From the NCBI RefSeq assembly GCF_001619985.1, contig NW_017264202.1:558001-622000 (forward strand): DNA of 64,000 bases, read 5' to 3'. Shown here one piece after another: positions 10,282 through 25,973 of this stretch. This DNA comes from Xylona heveae TC161 (lineage: Eukaryota > Ascomycota > Xylonomycetes > Xylonales > Xylonaceae). The notes under the pieces were generated by a model. That model worked only from the letters and a program-made list of their open reading frames with translations, did no database searches and was not told where the DNA came from. The position numbers and the translations under genes were made by a program. Positions within the stretch are counted from its first letter, which is position 1. Each line of letters opens with the position of its first letter.

Positions 10282-13200
10282 ATGACCTCTCAATCTCGAA
10301 AGCGCAAACATCGAACTGAGTTAGAACTCGAGAGGCCGCACAAGCAACGAAGAACTTTGGCAACAGACACGCAAGAGACAGAAGCTCAGAACAATTTGTA
10401 CAGCCAGTCAATCTCAAATGCAACATTGAAACGTAAAGGTACAAAACAACGCGAGCTGAAGTGAGCTGGAAACGAAGGAAGACTAACACGGCATCCGAAG
10501 ATCGAACTGAAGAACAGCCTCAAGACGAAACCCCTGACAAGGAGTACAAGGTCAGGGATATTATCGGGGAAACAAGAACAAAGTATCAAGTAGACTGGGA
10601 AGACGATCCGGTCACTGGAGAGAAATTCAGACCGACTTGGGTAAGTCCATTCAAGGGAGCTGTTTAGCTATAAGCAACCTTGCTGGCATGGGTCGAATGG
10701 GGTTACAGGAAGGCACGAGGTTGCATATGTTCTAACACAGTTGATTGAACAGGAACCAAAGAGCTTCGTAAACGCAGCAGCAATCGAAGACTGGGAGAAC
10801 AAGAAATCGCAGAAGAGACAGCAGGAAAGAGCTGCACCGAAAAGTCGCCGACGCAAGACTAGATCAACAAAGGAAGTTACCCCGCCGTCAAGCAGAAGAC
10901 TCTCACCAGGACTCGCTATTACCGCTGAGGCTGCCTCGGGCCTGCAGAGCAGTAGTAACTCAGCGAAAAGACCCCGGACGCGATCGAGAAGATTGCAAAG
11001 AGTTGTCGAATCCTCGCAAGCATCCACTCAACCTACACAAACAACAGCTCTCCCACCAAAAAGTGCCGAACCTGCAAACAGTGTCGAGATCACAAGCAGC
11101 TTGATTCTTCCTGAGCATCCCGCATCCTCTCCCCAGCTGCAGGATCATCGCCTATCTCCCCCATACGAACCAGGTTTAAATACTACCACCGCTCAGGATC
11201 TTTTGATCAACATCACACAACCTAGCGATTTTGATCCAGAGAACTATCAACCTTTCTCCTCTTCCTTCGCGACGCAACGATCAGAGACACAGCAGGATTT
11301 GCCGCTCGGAAAAGAGAACCAAGAAGAGACCCAAGAGTCCAGAGTTTCAAGCGCTAATTCATCTCCGCTTCTTCCAACGTATCGTCACAGGCTGGTCGTG
11401 CCCGACTCACAAACCTCGCTAGAATCCTCAAGTTTCGACCCAGCAGCATCCATTCGAGAGTACATTCGATCGATAAACGATCCAGAGAACGTTTCAGGCT
11501 CAGCACTAACTCGCAACACCACCCAAACTGGTTTTCACTCCACATCCGATATTCCGCTTGTCAGCGATCCTATAGAGGACCCATCTAGCTCTGAAGCTGA
11601 GCAAAGGCCTGACCCCATAAACCACATTGCGATATCTTCAGAGATCTCGGAGAGTTCAGCTTCAACTCCTCCCCCAGCGGACGCGCAAGAAGAGTCAGAG
11701 TCTCAGGCCCTTCAAGGAAGTCATCTTAGTAGCAGTGAAGAGTCGCAATTCATTGCTCTTCAAAATTCACAGGAACTTCCCGCTGGTCAAGGAAACGCTA
11801 TTCTTCTGCCTAGCTTTTCCGAAGAAGACCCTTCCTCTTTTGCCGGTTCTTTGGCCCATCCTTCAAAGACTCTAGACAACTCGAGCTTGCAGAAGCCTGT
11901 TCTCAGCACTGCACTTAGCGATTCTCCAGATAAAGAATCAGGACCTGCATTTTCGCATAACACTGTTGCTTCTAATCCCAGCCCGACCTGGCCATCTCAC
12001 TTCAGTCCCTCGGCAGAAGGATTGTCGGATATTCGTCCTGCGCAGCAACAGTCGCGCCCACGGCACTCTCCGCCAAAGTTCAGCGTCGACGACGACCACA
12101 ACGTTGATCGATCAGGCAGTGGACCCCAGGATATCACCGCTGGTACTGCGTTTCGAACTCAAATCTCTCATCAATTGCAGCCCAGCATTGAAAAAGAATC
12201 CGGTGAAAGCCTAACAACTGAGAAATTTCTAACTCAGCCTTTGCAGTCTTTTGAGACTAGTTCCACTGGTTCGTTCGACCATACGATTCGCTATTCGATC
12301 GCAAATATAAATTATTTGAGTGCTAACAGTGTGATATCAGACCTGAACCAACAGGCTCGGCAAGTGCTTCCAGAGGATCTAAATTGGCAGACGGGAACCT
12401 ACGAGGAAACCATAACATCTGAGGCAAATTATTCATTTGCAAGCCCCCTGCACCCTGATCGCCCAAGCCGACAGCTTGCATTACCTCGAGAAATAAGGCA
12501 CCCTCGAAATATTCACTCTTCGGCCGGCTTTGAAAGTGTTCTTGACGCACTAGGCCAGTCTGGGCGAGTGCTCTCTAGCTCCACCCTCCCCACTGCTCCT
12601 TCTGAAGCCCCAGACACATTTCTCTCAAATCACCAAAACAGGCCACAGACGCCTGAAGACGAGGACATGTCGGATCTTCCACAACATCAGGCGAGTTCTC
12701 CTTCGAGCCTACCGGCCGGATCTCCTGGAGCTGCTGTACGAGAAAGATTACGAGCTTTACGCGCCGCTACAGCTTCCGCGCGCGGCGGAAACACCCCCTC
12801 GCCGACATCCTCGCCGATGAGTACGCAACCGCCGCTGCCGAGGATAGTAAAGGAAGGCGTCTCAACACAATCGCCTGTCTCTGAAAGATCACCAACTCCA
12901 GCTGACCTGCCGGAAGGTGCTAAGTCTCCATCCGTAATCCCTGATCGTCCACCTCTACCTCCACCTTCGTCCCTCCTTGCACCAAAGTCTGTCCGGGTAC
13001 ACGATTTCCACACTAGCCATGCGCCAGCGCACCATAGTCCATTAGCTCTCCACAAGGAGAGGGCCAGCCCCGAAGAGAAAACGATGGATCTTCCTCGGCT
13101 CGGCCAGATGGAATTCATCGTTTCTTTGGGCATGGATGCACGGGCTCGCGATCAATACGCACAAACAATTTACAACTATAAGGACGCAATCGAAGGCTTT

Positions 13201-15102
13201 GCTGGCATCCGCGACGATGAAGAATCCTCAGAAGACAAGTCTTCGGACGACGAAGTGCTGAGGTCAGGTCTCAACCCCGAGAAGTCCCCTACATCCTGGC
13301 TTCCTCAGATTAAGGAAATGCTTTCTAGGGCAGAAAACGTTGTTAATCACAACGACCTGGATGATGATGGCACAATGACCCAAGAACATGTATCGCCCGA
13401 GGATGAGGCCATATGGGCAGTTCAATGCAGCACGAAGTTCGAGTTTTTGAAATATCTACTTGAGAGATTCCGTCCTCATGAAGTACACCTTGCAATTTTG
13501 GCGAAACCGGGAAGGCTACTGGATATTATCGAGACATTTTTAAAGGGACTTCATATTGTTTACACGAGGCCCGATACAATGTCACGCTCTGATGCGACCG
13601 CTTCTGGCTACTTGCGAGTCGGACTTTTGGCTACGGGGGAGACTGGAGCCGCTGCTATGGTCGGTAGCGCAGACCTCGTAATCGCCTTTGACAGTTCCTT
13701 TAGCGTGCATGACCATCAAGTCCAAGGTTTGAGATCTACGTTTTTCGAGATGCACAAGCTTTCTCCGGTCATACATTTGACAGTCATCAACTCTGTTGAG
13801 CACGTAAAGCGCTGTCTTCCGAGCAACGTGCAAGGTATAGAACGACTTCAACTGGCTGTTCGGGCTATTACGCATCTCAGACACGAAGCCGGAGAACTTT
13901 CCTCGGAATTTCCTCATACCGAAGCTGCCGCTGAAAAGGTCTTTGAATTTGTCGATGGAGGAAGCATTGAAAGTGAATGGCAACTTCCTCCACTCACAGA
14001 CGTTGTCAGCATGGAACTGCTTGCCGAGTCTCAGAGCTCAAACTCTACTTCGAGATCTGGCACAAGTTCTGAAATCCGTCAAGGAGCTCAAAAGAGGCCT
14101 CTGGTAAGAAATTTTATTTCTATTCTTTCCCAGGTTAGCTAGCCGTGCCATTACTGACAATGGAAACACTAGACTACCGAGGACGAGCATGAACCCACTT
14201 CAACCAAGAGAATCCGACATTCACCTGGTGCAGAAAATATTCTCTCCTCCGGCATCGACGCGACTCATGTCAGCGAGTCAATTGTCGAACAGGCAGAGAC
14301 CCCGGGCCAAGATTCCAGCACTCGAAACGAATCACAAAAAGAAGCCGAATTACGCACCATTATCGAAACCGCGCAGAGCCGGCTCCAAGAACACATCCTC
14401 GCGCTCGAGGAGCTGCAGACCCGCCACGAGGAGCAACGGGAAGAAATCCACCGACTGCGCAAAGAACGCGAAGCAGTCCGCATCGCAATGGCACAGTCTG
14501 AACGCCGACGAGAAACGCAGCTAGGCGAAATCTCCAAACTCAAGGACGAAAAAGCATCCCTTCAAAAGGAACTCGACGACGCGCGCACCGCCCTTGCCAA
14601 TTCTACCGTTCCCGAAATCGCAGAGCTCGAAACCGCCCGTGCCGAAGCACGACATAATCTCGAAGCCAAACTGCACTTTGAGCGCAAAGTAGACTCTGTC
14701 CAACGCGACTTTGAATTCACCCGCACCCAGTACCAAAACGCCTCCAGCGCAGCCTTTGAAGCGTCTCAGGAAACCGCCTCCCTCCGCGACGAAAACGAAG
14801 CCCTCAAGCAAAAAGCCAGCGGCGAAGCCGTCAAGCTCAAGCAAATGAATGCCGAAAGGGCCAATTCCCTACACCTCGATCGCATCAGCGAACTCGAAGC
14901 CACTCTGTTAGAGCGCGACGAGCTCATCAAGAAGAAGGATGAAGATCTCACTCGCCTCAGAGGCAGAGGCGGCCTAACGACCCGCGCCACGTCCGTACCC
15001 AGGAGTCCGAGAAGTGTGAGCAGAGCGTCTAGTCCCAATCCTGCGGGTATAGGGAATGGTGGGCTCGGGATTAGTCGCGCGACGTATCTCAGGAATGCTT
15101 AG
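10282..15102 (+). CDS. chromodomain protein with class II HDAC complex subunit 2/3 (HDA2/3) domain
   Basis: Coding exons are 10282-10438, 10501-10640, 10753-14103 and 14173-15102, giving 1525 residues. A chromodomain lies at about 67-113 (EYKVRDIIGETRTKYQVDWEDDP ... IEDWENKK), which in this family reads methylated histone lysines. Residues 115-880 are a long disordered Ser/Pro/Gln/Glu-rich region. From about 885 to 1200 is the HDA2/3 domain (MEFIVSLGMDARARDQY ... FEFLKYLLERF ... GLLATGETGAAAMVGSADLVIAFD), a helicase-like fold that binds DNA in yeast Hda2/Hda3. From about 1275 to 1480 is a long coiled coil rich in Glu, Arg and Ala. The likely role is a subunit targeting a histone deacetylase to heterochromatin, comparable with the Neurospora HCHC complex; that comparison is inference. 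I chose ATG 10282 because the basic start MTSQSRKRKHR fits; an in-frame ATG-like start at 10207 is possible. Nuclear. Confidence 0.85.
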
Positions 15103-16184
15103 TCCTTTTTTTTTTCCTTTCCCTCTTCCATTTCAGTTTTATTTTTTTTTTTTTTTTTTTCTATTTTACTTTTCTCTACTTATTCTCCTTTGCCCTTTCT
15201 TTCTACACTGTTGATATCTCCCTTGTTTTCCCTTTGCTCTTTCCAAGCAAGGGATACTACTACTACATCTGAATAGCTAATTATGTTAGATGTGCTTACA
15301 TCTTCTAACACTTCAAACTATGATATCATCAACAACAATCTACAGGATGAACAGTAACATATCTAACTGCTTTTTGTCACTGCCATGCCATGCACATATC
15401 TTCAATAATGGGAAGTGAAAAATGTAGATGTATGTATCCATTACCAATAGGTTTAAAGCTTTGCATAACATAGTAAAAGAAAAGGCAATGTCCCAGATAT
15501 TTTGCTTTCCCGCGAGACATACACAAGACCATAAAAATAGGAAAAGAGTTATGCAGCCAGTCTATTGATACACACCAGAGTCCAGACATAGACAAGCCAA
15601 GACCGGTAACAAGGAAACCAGTAACACGCTTGGACGAAAACGAAGACAAAAAGATAAACGCCAGAATCCCAAGGACTATTTGTTTCCCGAGTCCTTTACC
15701 AGTACCAGTGCAGATAAGAGGAAAAAGAAGAAAAAATTGGAAAAGAAACTAGTAATACATGTTTCATAAAGAAAAAATGTTTCGTTGCCATCGTGACGTA
15801 ATGGAGGTGTCGAGGATGTAGGTATGTTGTGGTGATCCTCGACACTGATAAAAGAAGCCGAAACTCCCTGTGATGCTGGGAGCGAGAAAACAGTAAAAGA
15901 GCAAGAGCCCGAACCGAACTATGGATCGGGGATCGGATCGAACGCGGGATGAATCGGACCCACGGAGAGGAAAAAAAGGTATGGATCGAACCGACAAAGG
16001 TTTGGAGAGGAGAAAAAAGGCAAAGTTCAAGTCGCTTTACTCAAGAAAGATTCGAGGTTGAGGATGTAAAAAAGTCATGAAATGTTGTCGTAAGGCGAAA
16101 ATCACAACAGTAGAGTGCGAGAAGTGTCGAAGAGGACTAAGAATGACTTGAGAGTTGTTGCCTTGTACATGACGAACATTGCTC
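15103..16184. other. convergent intergenic region
   Basis: This lies between the 3' ends of the HDA2/3 gene and the small minus-strand gene. It starts with a strongly T-rich segment including an almost pure T run at about 15142-15161, as expected for the 3' untranslated end of the plus-strand gene. The rest is purine-rich on the plus strand and probably holds the long 3' untranslated region of the 80-residue gene. No coding frame has support. Confidence 0.5.
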
Positions 16185-16482
16185 TTATGAGTGGTTCGAG
16201 CCAATCGATGCGAGGCTGCCGCCTTCAGAGTTGCTCGCTGAAGAGTGGCGGCGCATCGAGTCGGTGGCCTTTTCCATTTGGCGCTTGGTATGCTGGTGCA
16301 TGATTCTAGAGAAGTTTGTTAGTTTATGAAGAAGTCAGAGAATGTAATGGGATGTCATACCGGTTGTAGAGGTGCATGGCTTGGACAGGGTGGTCCAAGT
16401 CAAAGTGGTTCTGGAAGTTGTGCTGAGCGCTCATGGGCTCGGAAAAGTCACCGTTGACGTAGACTGCGCCGTTGGGGTTCAT
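16185..16482 (-). CDS. small conserved-looking fungal protein, 80 residues
   Basis: Coding exons are 16482-16361 and 16305-16185, joined by a clean 55-nt intron, giving 80 residues. The first half (GDFSEPMSAQHNFQNHFDLDHPVQAMHLYNR) is strikingly regular: aromatic and His-rich around HFDLDHPVQAMH. The second half is basic (HQHTKRQMEKATDSMRRHS) and then Ser/Gly-rich. There is no signal peptide or membrane segment. I do not recognise a named family. The ORF is real by three signs: in-frame splicing, an A-rich leader right before ATG, and a structured promoter (see the next entry). Small soluble proteins with such promoters are often induced by stress or in conidia, but no function can be assigned from sequence. 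Confidence 0.75.
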
Positions 16483-16900
16483 TTTGACTTGTGTTTATTT
16501 CGTTGTAGAAAAAAAGTAGTTGTTGTTACTTTTGGTTGAGTAAAAGGTCACGAGACTTTTGGACCGTAAGAGTTTCGAGACAAAGTGAAACAGGTAACAG
16601 TGGACGCCGTCGCTTTTTTGGTAGGATCCAAACAAGAGGAGATAAAATGGAAACGCGTTCGTCAAGTCGTAGTCGTACAGGTAAAGTAGGGAAGCAAGAA
16701 AGCGTGTGTGCCGGCACAGGGACGATTGAAGCCTTTAGCTTTTTTGGGTCTTGTGGTTGAAGATGAGGATTGAAGATGTAGAATCAAGATTGGATCTGGA
16801 GCGAGGTGTTGGGATGTATATATCGTGTGGAGGAATAGTAGGAGGGCAAGGGGAGGCAGTCCCAAAGGGGAGTGATAGAGAGAGAGAGAGAGCCAGGGTG
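16483..16900 (-). promoter_or_regulatory. stress-type promoter of the 80-residue protein gene
   Basis: Reading on the minus strand, a TATATA box lies at 16823-16817, about 340 nt before the start codon. Just upstream of it are two CCCCT elements (AGGGG on the plus strand at 16849-16853 and 16866-16870). These match the STRE recognised by Msn2/4-type zinc-finger factors. A (GA) run occupies 16876-16892. The leader near ATG is A-rich. The motifs are visible; their use is inference. Confidence 0.45.
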
Positions 16901-18361
16901 CCGTCACAGGCTGGGTCCAGACCTGTTCAGAAGCAGCGTTAGATGCAAAGAGAGAAGCCCTAGTAGGGACGACATCACCGGTGCGGGTCCCCCTCAGATA
17001 ACCTCATAGCTCATGGCAGAGAAGTAAAGAACGAGAGTGACCGGGGGCGGACAACCCGCCTCCGTCAGTGTAAAGGGCAGTGGCGCGCCACTTAGCGACG
17101 CCGTGTCCGCCACCCGCCATGCCGTGCCTGGTTGATGATCGACACAATAGAATGGGTGGGGAAAAATAGAAAGGATGGGTGGCAGCGTTAGACCGAACTC
17201 TGACGTATCAGAACCTCGGAATGAACTGAGACTGACAGAAAGCCAAGATGCAATCATAGATGGGAGGGCAGCCCCGGGTCCCCGCTCGGTGGTTATTTTT
17301 TTTTTTTTCCTTTGATTTTCCTGGCTTGGGAAGAGCTGGCTCGTATCAAAATTGGAATGGAGCAAGTTTAGGTAGAGCAAGAGAATAATAGTGGGAATAT
17401 GATGATAATGATGATATTGATGATGGATAATGACGATGGAAGGAACGGTCGGGGTACGACATCAGAAGGGAGGAAACGCCCAGATAGGAAAGAATGTGTT
17501 CATCGACCAGCATTTTCTGGGTAAACTGAAGTCATTTCCCTCGTTCCTTCTCGCTACGGAATTGTCCTAATCTCACCTGAGCGACTGGCCCGTGCTTTTT
17601 TTTGTGAATAAGAGTTGCATTAGTTAATGGGGGAAGCATAACTGTATGAGTGGCGTTACCTTAGAACAAATCTGACGTTGAAAGGGGGCTCGGGTGTAGA
17701 ATAAGGTAGGTGATAACTACTCCGTATACGGATAACCCACGAGAATGGATAGGCCGTTCGGGGGCTACGTCAGGTGGAGTTTAGAGAAAAATCACTTTGG
17801 ATCAGACCCCAAAAGATGAGGTAGCCGGGGACACTCACCGTGTTCTAGAGCAAATTCCTCCACTGTGAGCGGGACCCTGCAGATCGGGGCGAGGCTCTCG
17901 CAGTGCCAAGTGACGCACATTGGCATCACGGAGGGAAAAAAGGCCGAAAGGCTGCAAAGGGAGGGCACATCGTAAGAGGGGATGCGTTCATTAAATCGGG
18001 TCAGATGGGATTAGGGGAGTTGAAAGCCAGCTGATCGGCGTGATATTTTATCGACCACGACGGAGAAAAAGGCGAGAAGGTTGGGATAGGGTTCATCTAC
18101 TCGGACCAGTTCTCTCGTTTCAAACGGGGAAAGGAGCTGTCGTGTCGTGGTTGCCAGAGCAGCTAGGAATAACTCGGTAGGGATGGGAGATGATGGATGA
18201 AGTATGTCTTGACGCACATCCTTCAGTTCTTCCAATGGTTGAAGTGTAGTGGTTGGTTGCCTCCCCCCGGGGCTATGATGACATCCCTGCGTTGCCGTTC
18301 CGCTAGTGGCATGCGCTTAGCATCATCGCTTCCCTTCCCTTACGGTTACCTCATCTCTCAC

Positions 18362-18404
18362 CCCACACGACACACACACGCACACTCTCACATACACACA
18401 CACC
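18362..18404. repeat. CA-rich simple repeat
   Basis: This is an imperfect CA dinucleotide run on the plus strand with interrupting CG, CT and CATA units. It lies in non-coding DNA. Confidence 0.7.
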
Positions 18405-19741
18405 CTCGACCCAACCACAGAGCCACGCACTTTTCCTTTGAGGCCAAGCAAAAACCCGTGGACCCTTAACGTCCTTTTTGGTGCCACCTTAAAACTAAGC
18501 GTTCCTATGAGATGCCTTTGCCGCAAACACCCATTCCCCTCTACCCCCAAAAGCCAGACCGTTCATTCTGAACATCCTATTTGCCGCTCCCATGTCAAAT
18601 CTGACCTATTTTCTGCGCACGGCAGGACGGTTGATCGTACATTCTATTAAGCGTAGCGGCTCTGCCCTGTCAAAAATGGCCTGCATAAGCGGCTGACGAG
18701 GGTTGAGGACCTCTTTCTTAAATCTGCAAGCTGCAGGCTCTGTGAATCAACTCGCAAACCCCGCGGCAAGCGATAATGCGGTGGAAAAGGTAAATGTCAC
18801 TACCTCCGTACAAAGAGCCGCAGGAAGAACTGCACCATTTTTTATTCGGCCCCGTATTTTCCTTTCGCAGAAATGCGGCCCCTTGGAGGAATATCCAAGT
18901 TGGTTTTTGCCGACATCAGTCCAGTGCCAGCCGATCATGACGCCCGCAAGCAGTCACTGAGATACGACCTCGCTTATGTAATGAGCTCCTTGCAATCCAA
19001 GTGATGTCAGAACCTTATGAGGAGATGTAACACTTGATTCTTTGACAGTGTTTCTCGTTAACCAAACCGTCGGTGTTTGTAATTTTATAGTTGAAAATGC
19101 TGCAAAGTGCAGCGAAAGGGATAAAAAATTTGACAAGTGTACTAGGTAATGAGATAATTGGCTTGTCTCTGGGATATCTGAGCAAAGTTTTACCGGGCAT
19201 ACAAGTCTGTGGACAGGGATGAGCTCTGATCTGAATGTTTGATTATGGCGTTACGAACATCAGTTTCCTTTGCGAGCATGGGATTGTCTCTACATTTCAC
19301 ATATCCAACGATACCCCTTCTTGGTCTGATAAGGAGCTCTATGGCTTCTTGGCTCCAATCCTGCGTAGAAGAAGTGAAAGACTGCAGATCAAAGTTCATC
19401 TCGACTGTCCCGCTCGTAGGCATGACTACCGAGCTGGGCACAGAAAATTAGTAAACTGGACACAAGTTTCCTTCCCGCGTCCACGGACCCGTATATGCAT
19501 GATGATTGAAGAGGCGACATCCCCTTTCGTACTAGGCAAATCAGCTTATGTTTACGGAAGAAAGACAGGGGGTTTTTCTGTTCACCAACGCATGAGTAGG
19601 AAGAACCAATGCAAAATTTTACCAACGACAGCGAATGCTAATCGTTCCTATTCTCGGATGAAAGGAAAGCTTAAGAAATCCAATGCACTCATGAAAAGAC
19701 AATCACGATCGAGATCCTCAGACTGCAACAGCTTGAATAAT

Positions 19742-19751
19742 NNNNNNNNNN
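19742..19751. other. assembly gap (10 N)
   Basis: Ten N bases are followed directly by a run of nine G. A homopolymer at a gap edge suggests a sequencing or assembly stop rather than a biological feature. The true length is unknown. Confidence 0.95.
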
Positions 19752-20600
19752 GGGGGGGGGAATACGTGGAACATTCCTAAAATAATCAAAGTCAATCCGA
19801 TTTGAAAAATGAAAAGAAAAATAAATGGAGGGAAAAAAAAAAAAGACAAGGAACTGGCCTTGAGTAAGCAACTAGATGCAAGGCGTCCTTGGGAAGGTGA
19901 CTGGTGAAGTTCCTTCATCAGATGACGTGATGATGCTGCATTTGATCCCATCAAGTCGCTCGGACCTCTATAGTCCAGGAATATAAGATAAGCCGACTTG
20001 ATTCCTCGCATATGGCCGACCTCATTTCAAGGATCTGGTTCCTGAATGGTAGAGCCAATAGCGTCTCTACAGTCATGTTCTCACGTATTCCAGTTGCTGA
20101 CGCCATTGCACAGACCGCAAATAACTGACCGGATGTGCCAATGATCGCTTCCGCCCTTAAACTATGTACAGAAGCGGCACCATCTAGGCCTGCACAAAGC
20201 TTTGCATCGACCATGGCCTTGATTGGATAATGTTGATCCTGGACTGGTGGATGGAGGAATCCTGCGCACAATCCCTATTGTATCAATTAAGTTCGTGTCT
20301 TTATCCTCGACTACGCATACCTCCCTAAACCATAGAAATTTGGTCGACGTCGCATCGGCATTATGCCTTCAGGAGCAAACAAAAAAAGGAAAATATGGGT
20401 GCCTTGTCATTGAAACACGCTTCTGCGTCGCGAAACACTGGTACATGCCAAAGTAGGATGAAAGGAGCGTCGTATAAAATTTCGTTTTTATTGCACTTGA
20501 AGTGAGGATTAATGATCAAAGGACATGCAAAGTCCTGAATGCGTAAATCATTATTGTATAATATGCATTTTCCCGGACGGCAAAACATTTATACCAGAAA

Positions 20601-21448
20601 TCATACATAGCCTGCGTAGGATTAGCCACGATTTTCAAAGTGTTAGAAAGAAGGATTGGAACACACCTTTTCTTGCTCCCTGGAAAAAGAACCGGACGAT
20701 AAAGACTTGTAGGCCAGCCATGGTAACCATCATCAAACTTTCAATAATGCTGAAATTGAAGATCCTTCGTTCGGTGCTTCTGACGGTACTGAAATTTCGG
20801 TTCTCTCGTGTCCGGAAGTATTTCTGGTTGCGATTAATGGTTGAGAGCTGGGCCGAGAGCTTCATGATTGACTCTTCTAGGACAGAGGTCTGCTCGGGAG
20901 AGGTGCCCTGCTTGGCAGGAAGCTGTGCGCGAGCCTCGTTCTCAAGCTGCAGCAAGGGTTAATCAGTTGCCTTTGTATTAAACCATGAAAAGCAGATATC
21001 GAGATGATTCGCTACTTACAGCAATCTCAAAATCCACCATTTTTTCTGCAAACGTTGACATCTCATTATTGAAACAGAATCTGTATTCGCCAACCTCATT
21101 TGCGGTGAAGACAAAGTCGCCTTGGCGTTCCTTGGAGCCGTCCAGAATAACTTTGTCATTAGGACCAGCGACACTGTAGTCGACATCGAACGATCCTCCA
21201 GTTTGCACCTTTTTGTCCAATGAATCAGTCTACCGGTAGCTTTCATGGAGTAGTTCCGAAGCTTCTGAGCTGGAAACAAAGCTTGCAACACTCACCGCAA
21301 AATAAAATGCCATCTTTGCACCCTTCTGCTCGTTATAAGTAAAGAAGCAGGCCTTCTCGTTTGGAGCGAGCTTGTAGGTGAGAGCAGTCGCCGACGTCAA
21401 AGCGGCGATATACGCTAAAAGCGTATAACATATGAGAGACGACCGCAT
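20601..21448 (-). CDS. p24 / emp24-GOLD family COPII cargo receptor
   Basis: Coding exons are 21448-21296, 21208-21020, 20946-20667 and 20611-20601, giving 210 residues. p24 proteins cycle between ER and Golgi and sort cargo into COPII and COPI vesicles. A signal peptide covers residues 1-22 (LLAYIAALTSATA). The luminal GOLD domain has the two expected cysteines (NEKACFF and YRFCFNN) and the block GDFVFTANEVGEYRFCF. A coiled coil follows (ENEARAQLP ... STINRNQKYFRTRENRN). The membrane helix is near residues 177-198, and the short tail QGARKGYV carries the basic C-terminal sorting type. The last exon is only 11 nt and supplies Gly-Tyr-Val and the stop. It is closest in style to yeast Erp2/3/4-like members, but I would not fix the subfamily. 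The gene follows the deubiquitinase gene on the same strand. Confidence 0.93.
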
Positions 21449-21845
21449 ATCTGCAGCTTGGAGTTCCGCAAAGATTGAAGGTTGTCAATAATCAATGGGA
21501 AAGCTAAGTCGTGGACAACGCGGCTCTGTTTAGAAAGGGGACTTGGATGGACTAGTTCGCGGCCGTACACGCGCATTTTAGCGGCAACTTCCGTAGCCCC
21601 AGTCACAAATCAACATCCCAAAAGACACACATCACCACAACAAACTTTTAAAAACATGACTTCAAATAACAAATGAGCAGACTGAAAAATGCATAATTTA
21701 CCTATCTGGCCCAACAGAATTCAGCATAATGTCTACTACGATACATATGTTCCAAGTGAGCCAATAACGCCTGCGAGACGCGGAGCTTGCGTTCGTCATC
21801 AAACTCCGCCGCTAACCCAGGAAGATGCCGACCCTTTTATGCTTT
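21449..21845. other. intergenic: UBP15 3' flank and p24 promoter
   Basis: This 397-bp spacer lies between two minus-strand genes. It must hold the end of the deubiquitinase transcript and the promoter of the p24 gene. No coding frame or clear motif was recognised. Confidence 0.5.

Positions 21846-25973
<4,128 letters not shown>

Larger units (their letters stand above)
16901..20600. other. gene-poor 3.7-kb stretch
   Basis: No gene is supported. It contains GAT-type microsatellite DNA at about 17400-17437, a CA-rich tract at 18362-18404, an assembly gap at 19742-19751 and homopolymer runs next to it. Open frames at 19235-19741 (plus), 19190-19441 (minus) and 19951-20271 (minus) overlap or abut each other, have no family resemblance and do not link by clear introns. 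The part nearest 16900 is probably a long upstream control region for the 80-residue gene. A decayed or gap-broken gene around 19.2-20.3 kb cannot be excluded. Confidence 0.45.

Noticed and set aside
12687-13133. 148-codon minus-strand frame
   Set aside because: Shadow of the Ser/Pro-rich linker of the HDA2/3-chromodomain protein.
19235-19741. Plus-strand frame running into the N gap
   Set aside because: No domain, it overlaps minus-strand frames of similar length, and the composition is not coding-like. Noted under the gene-poor stretch only.
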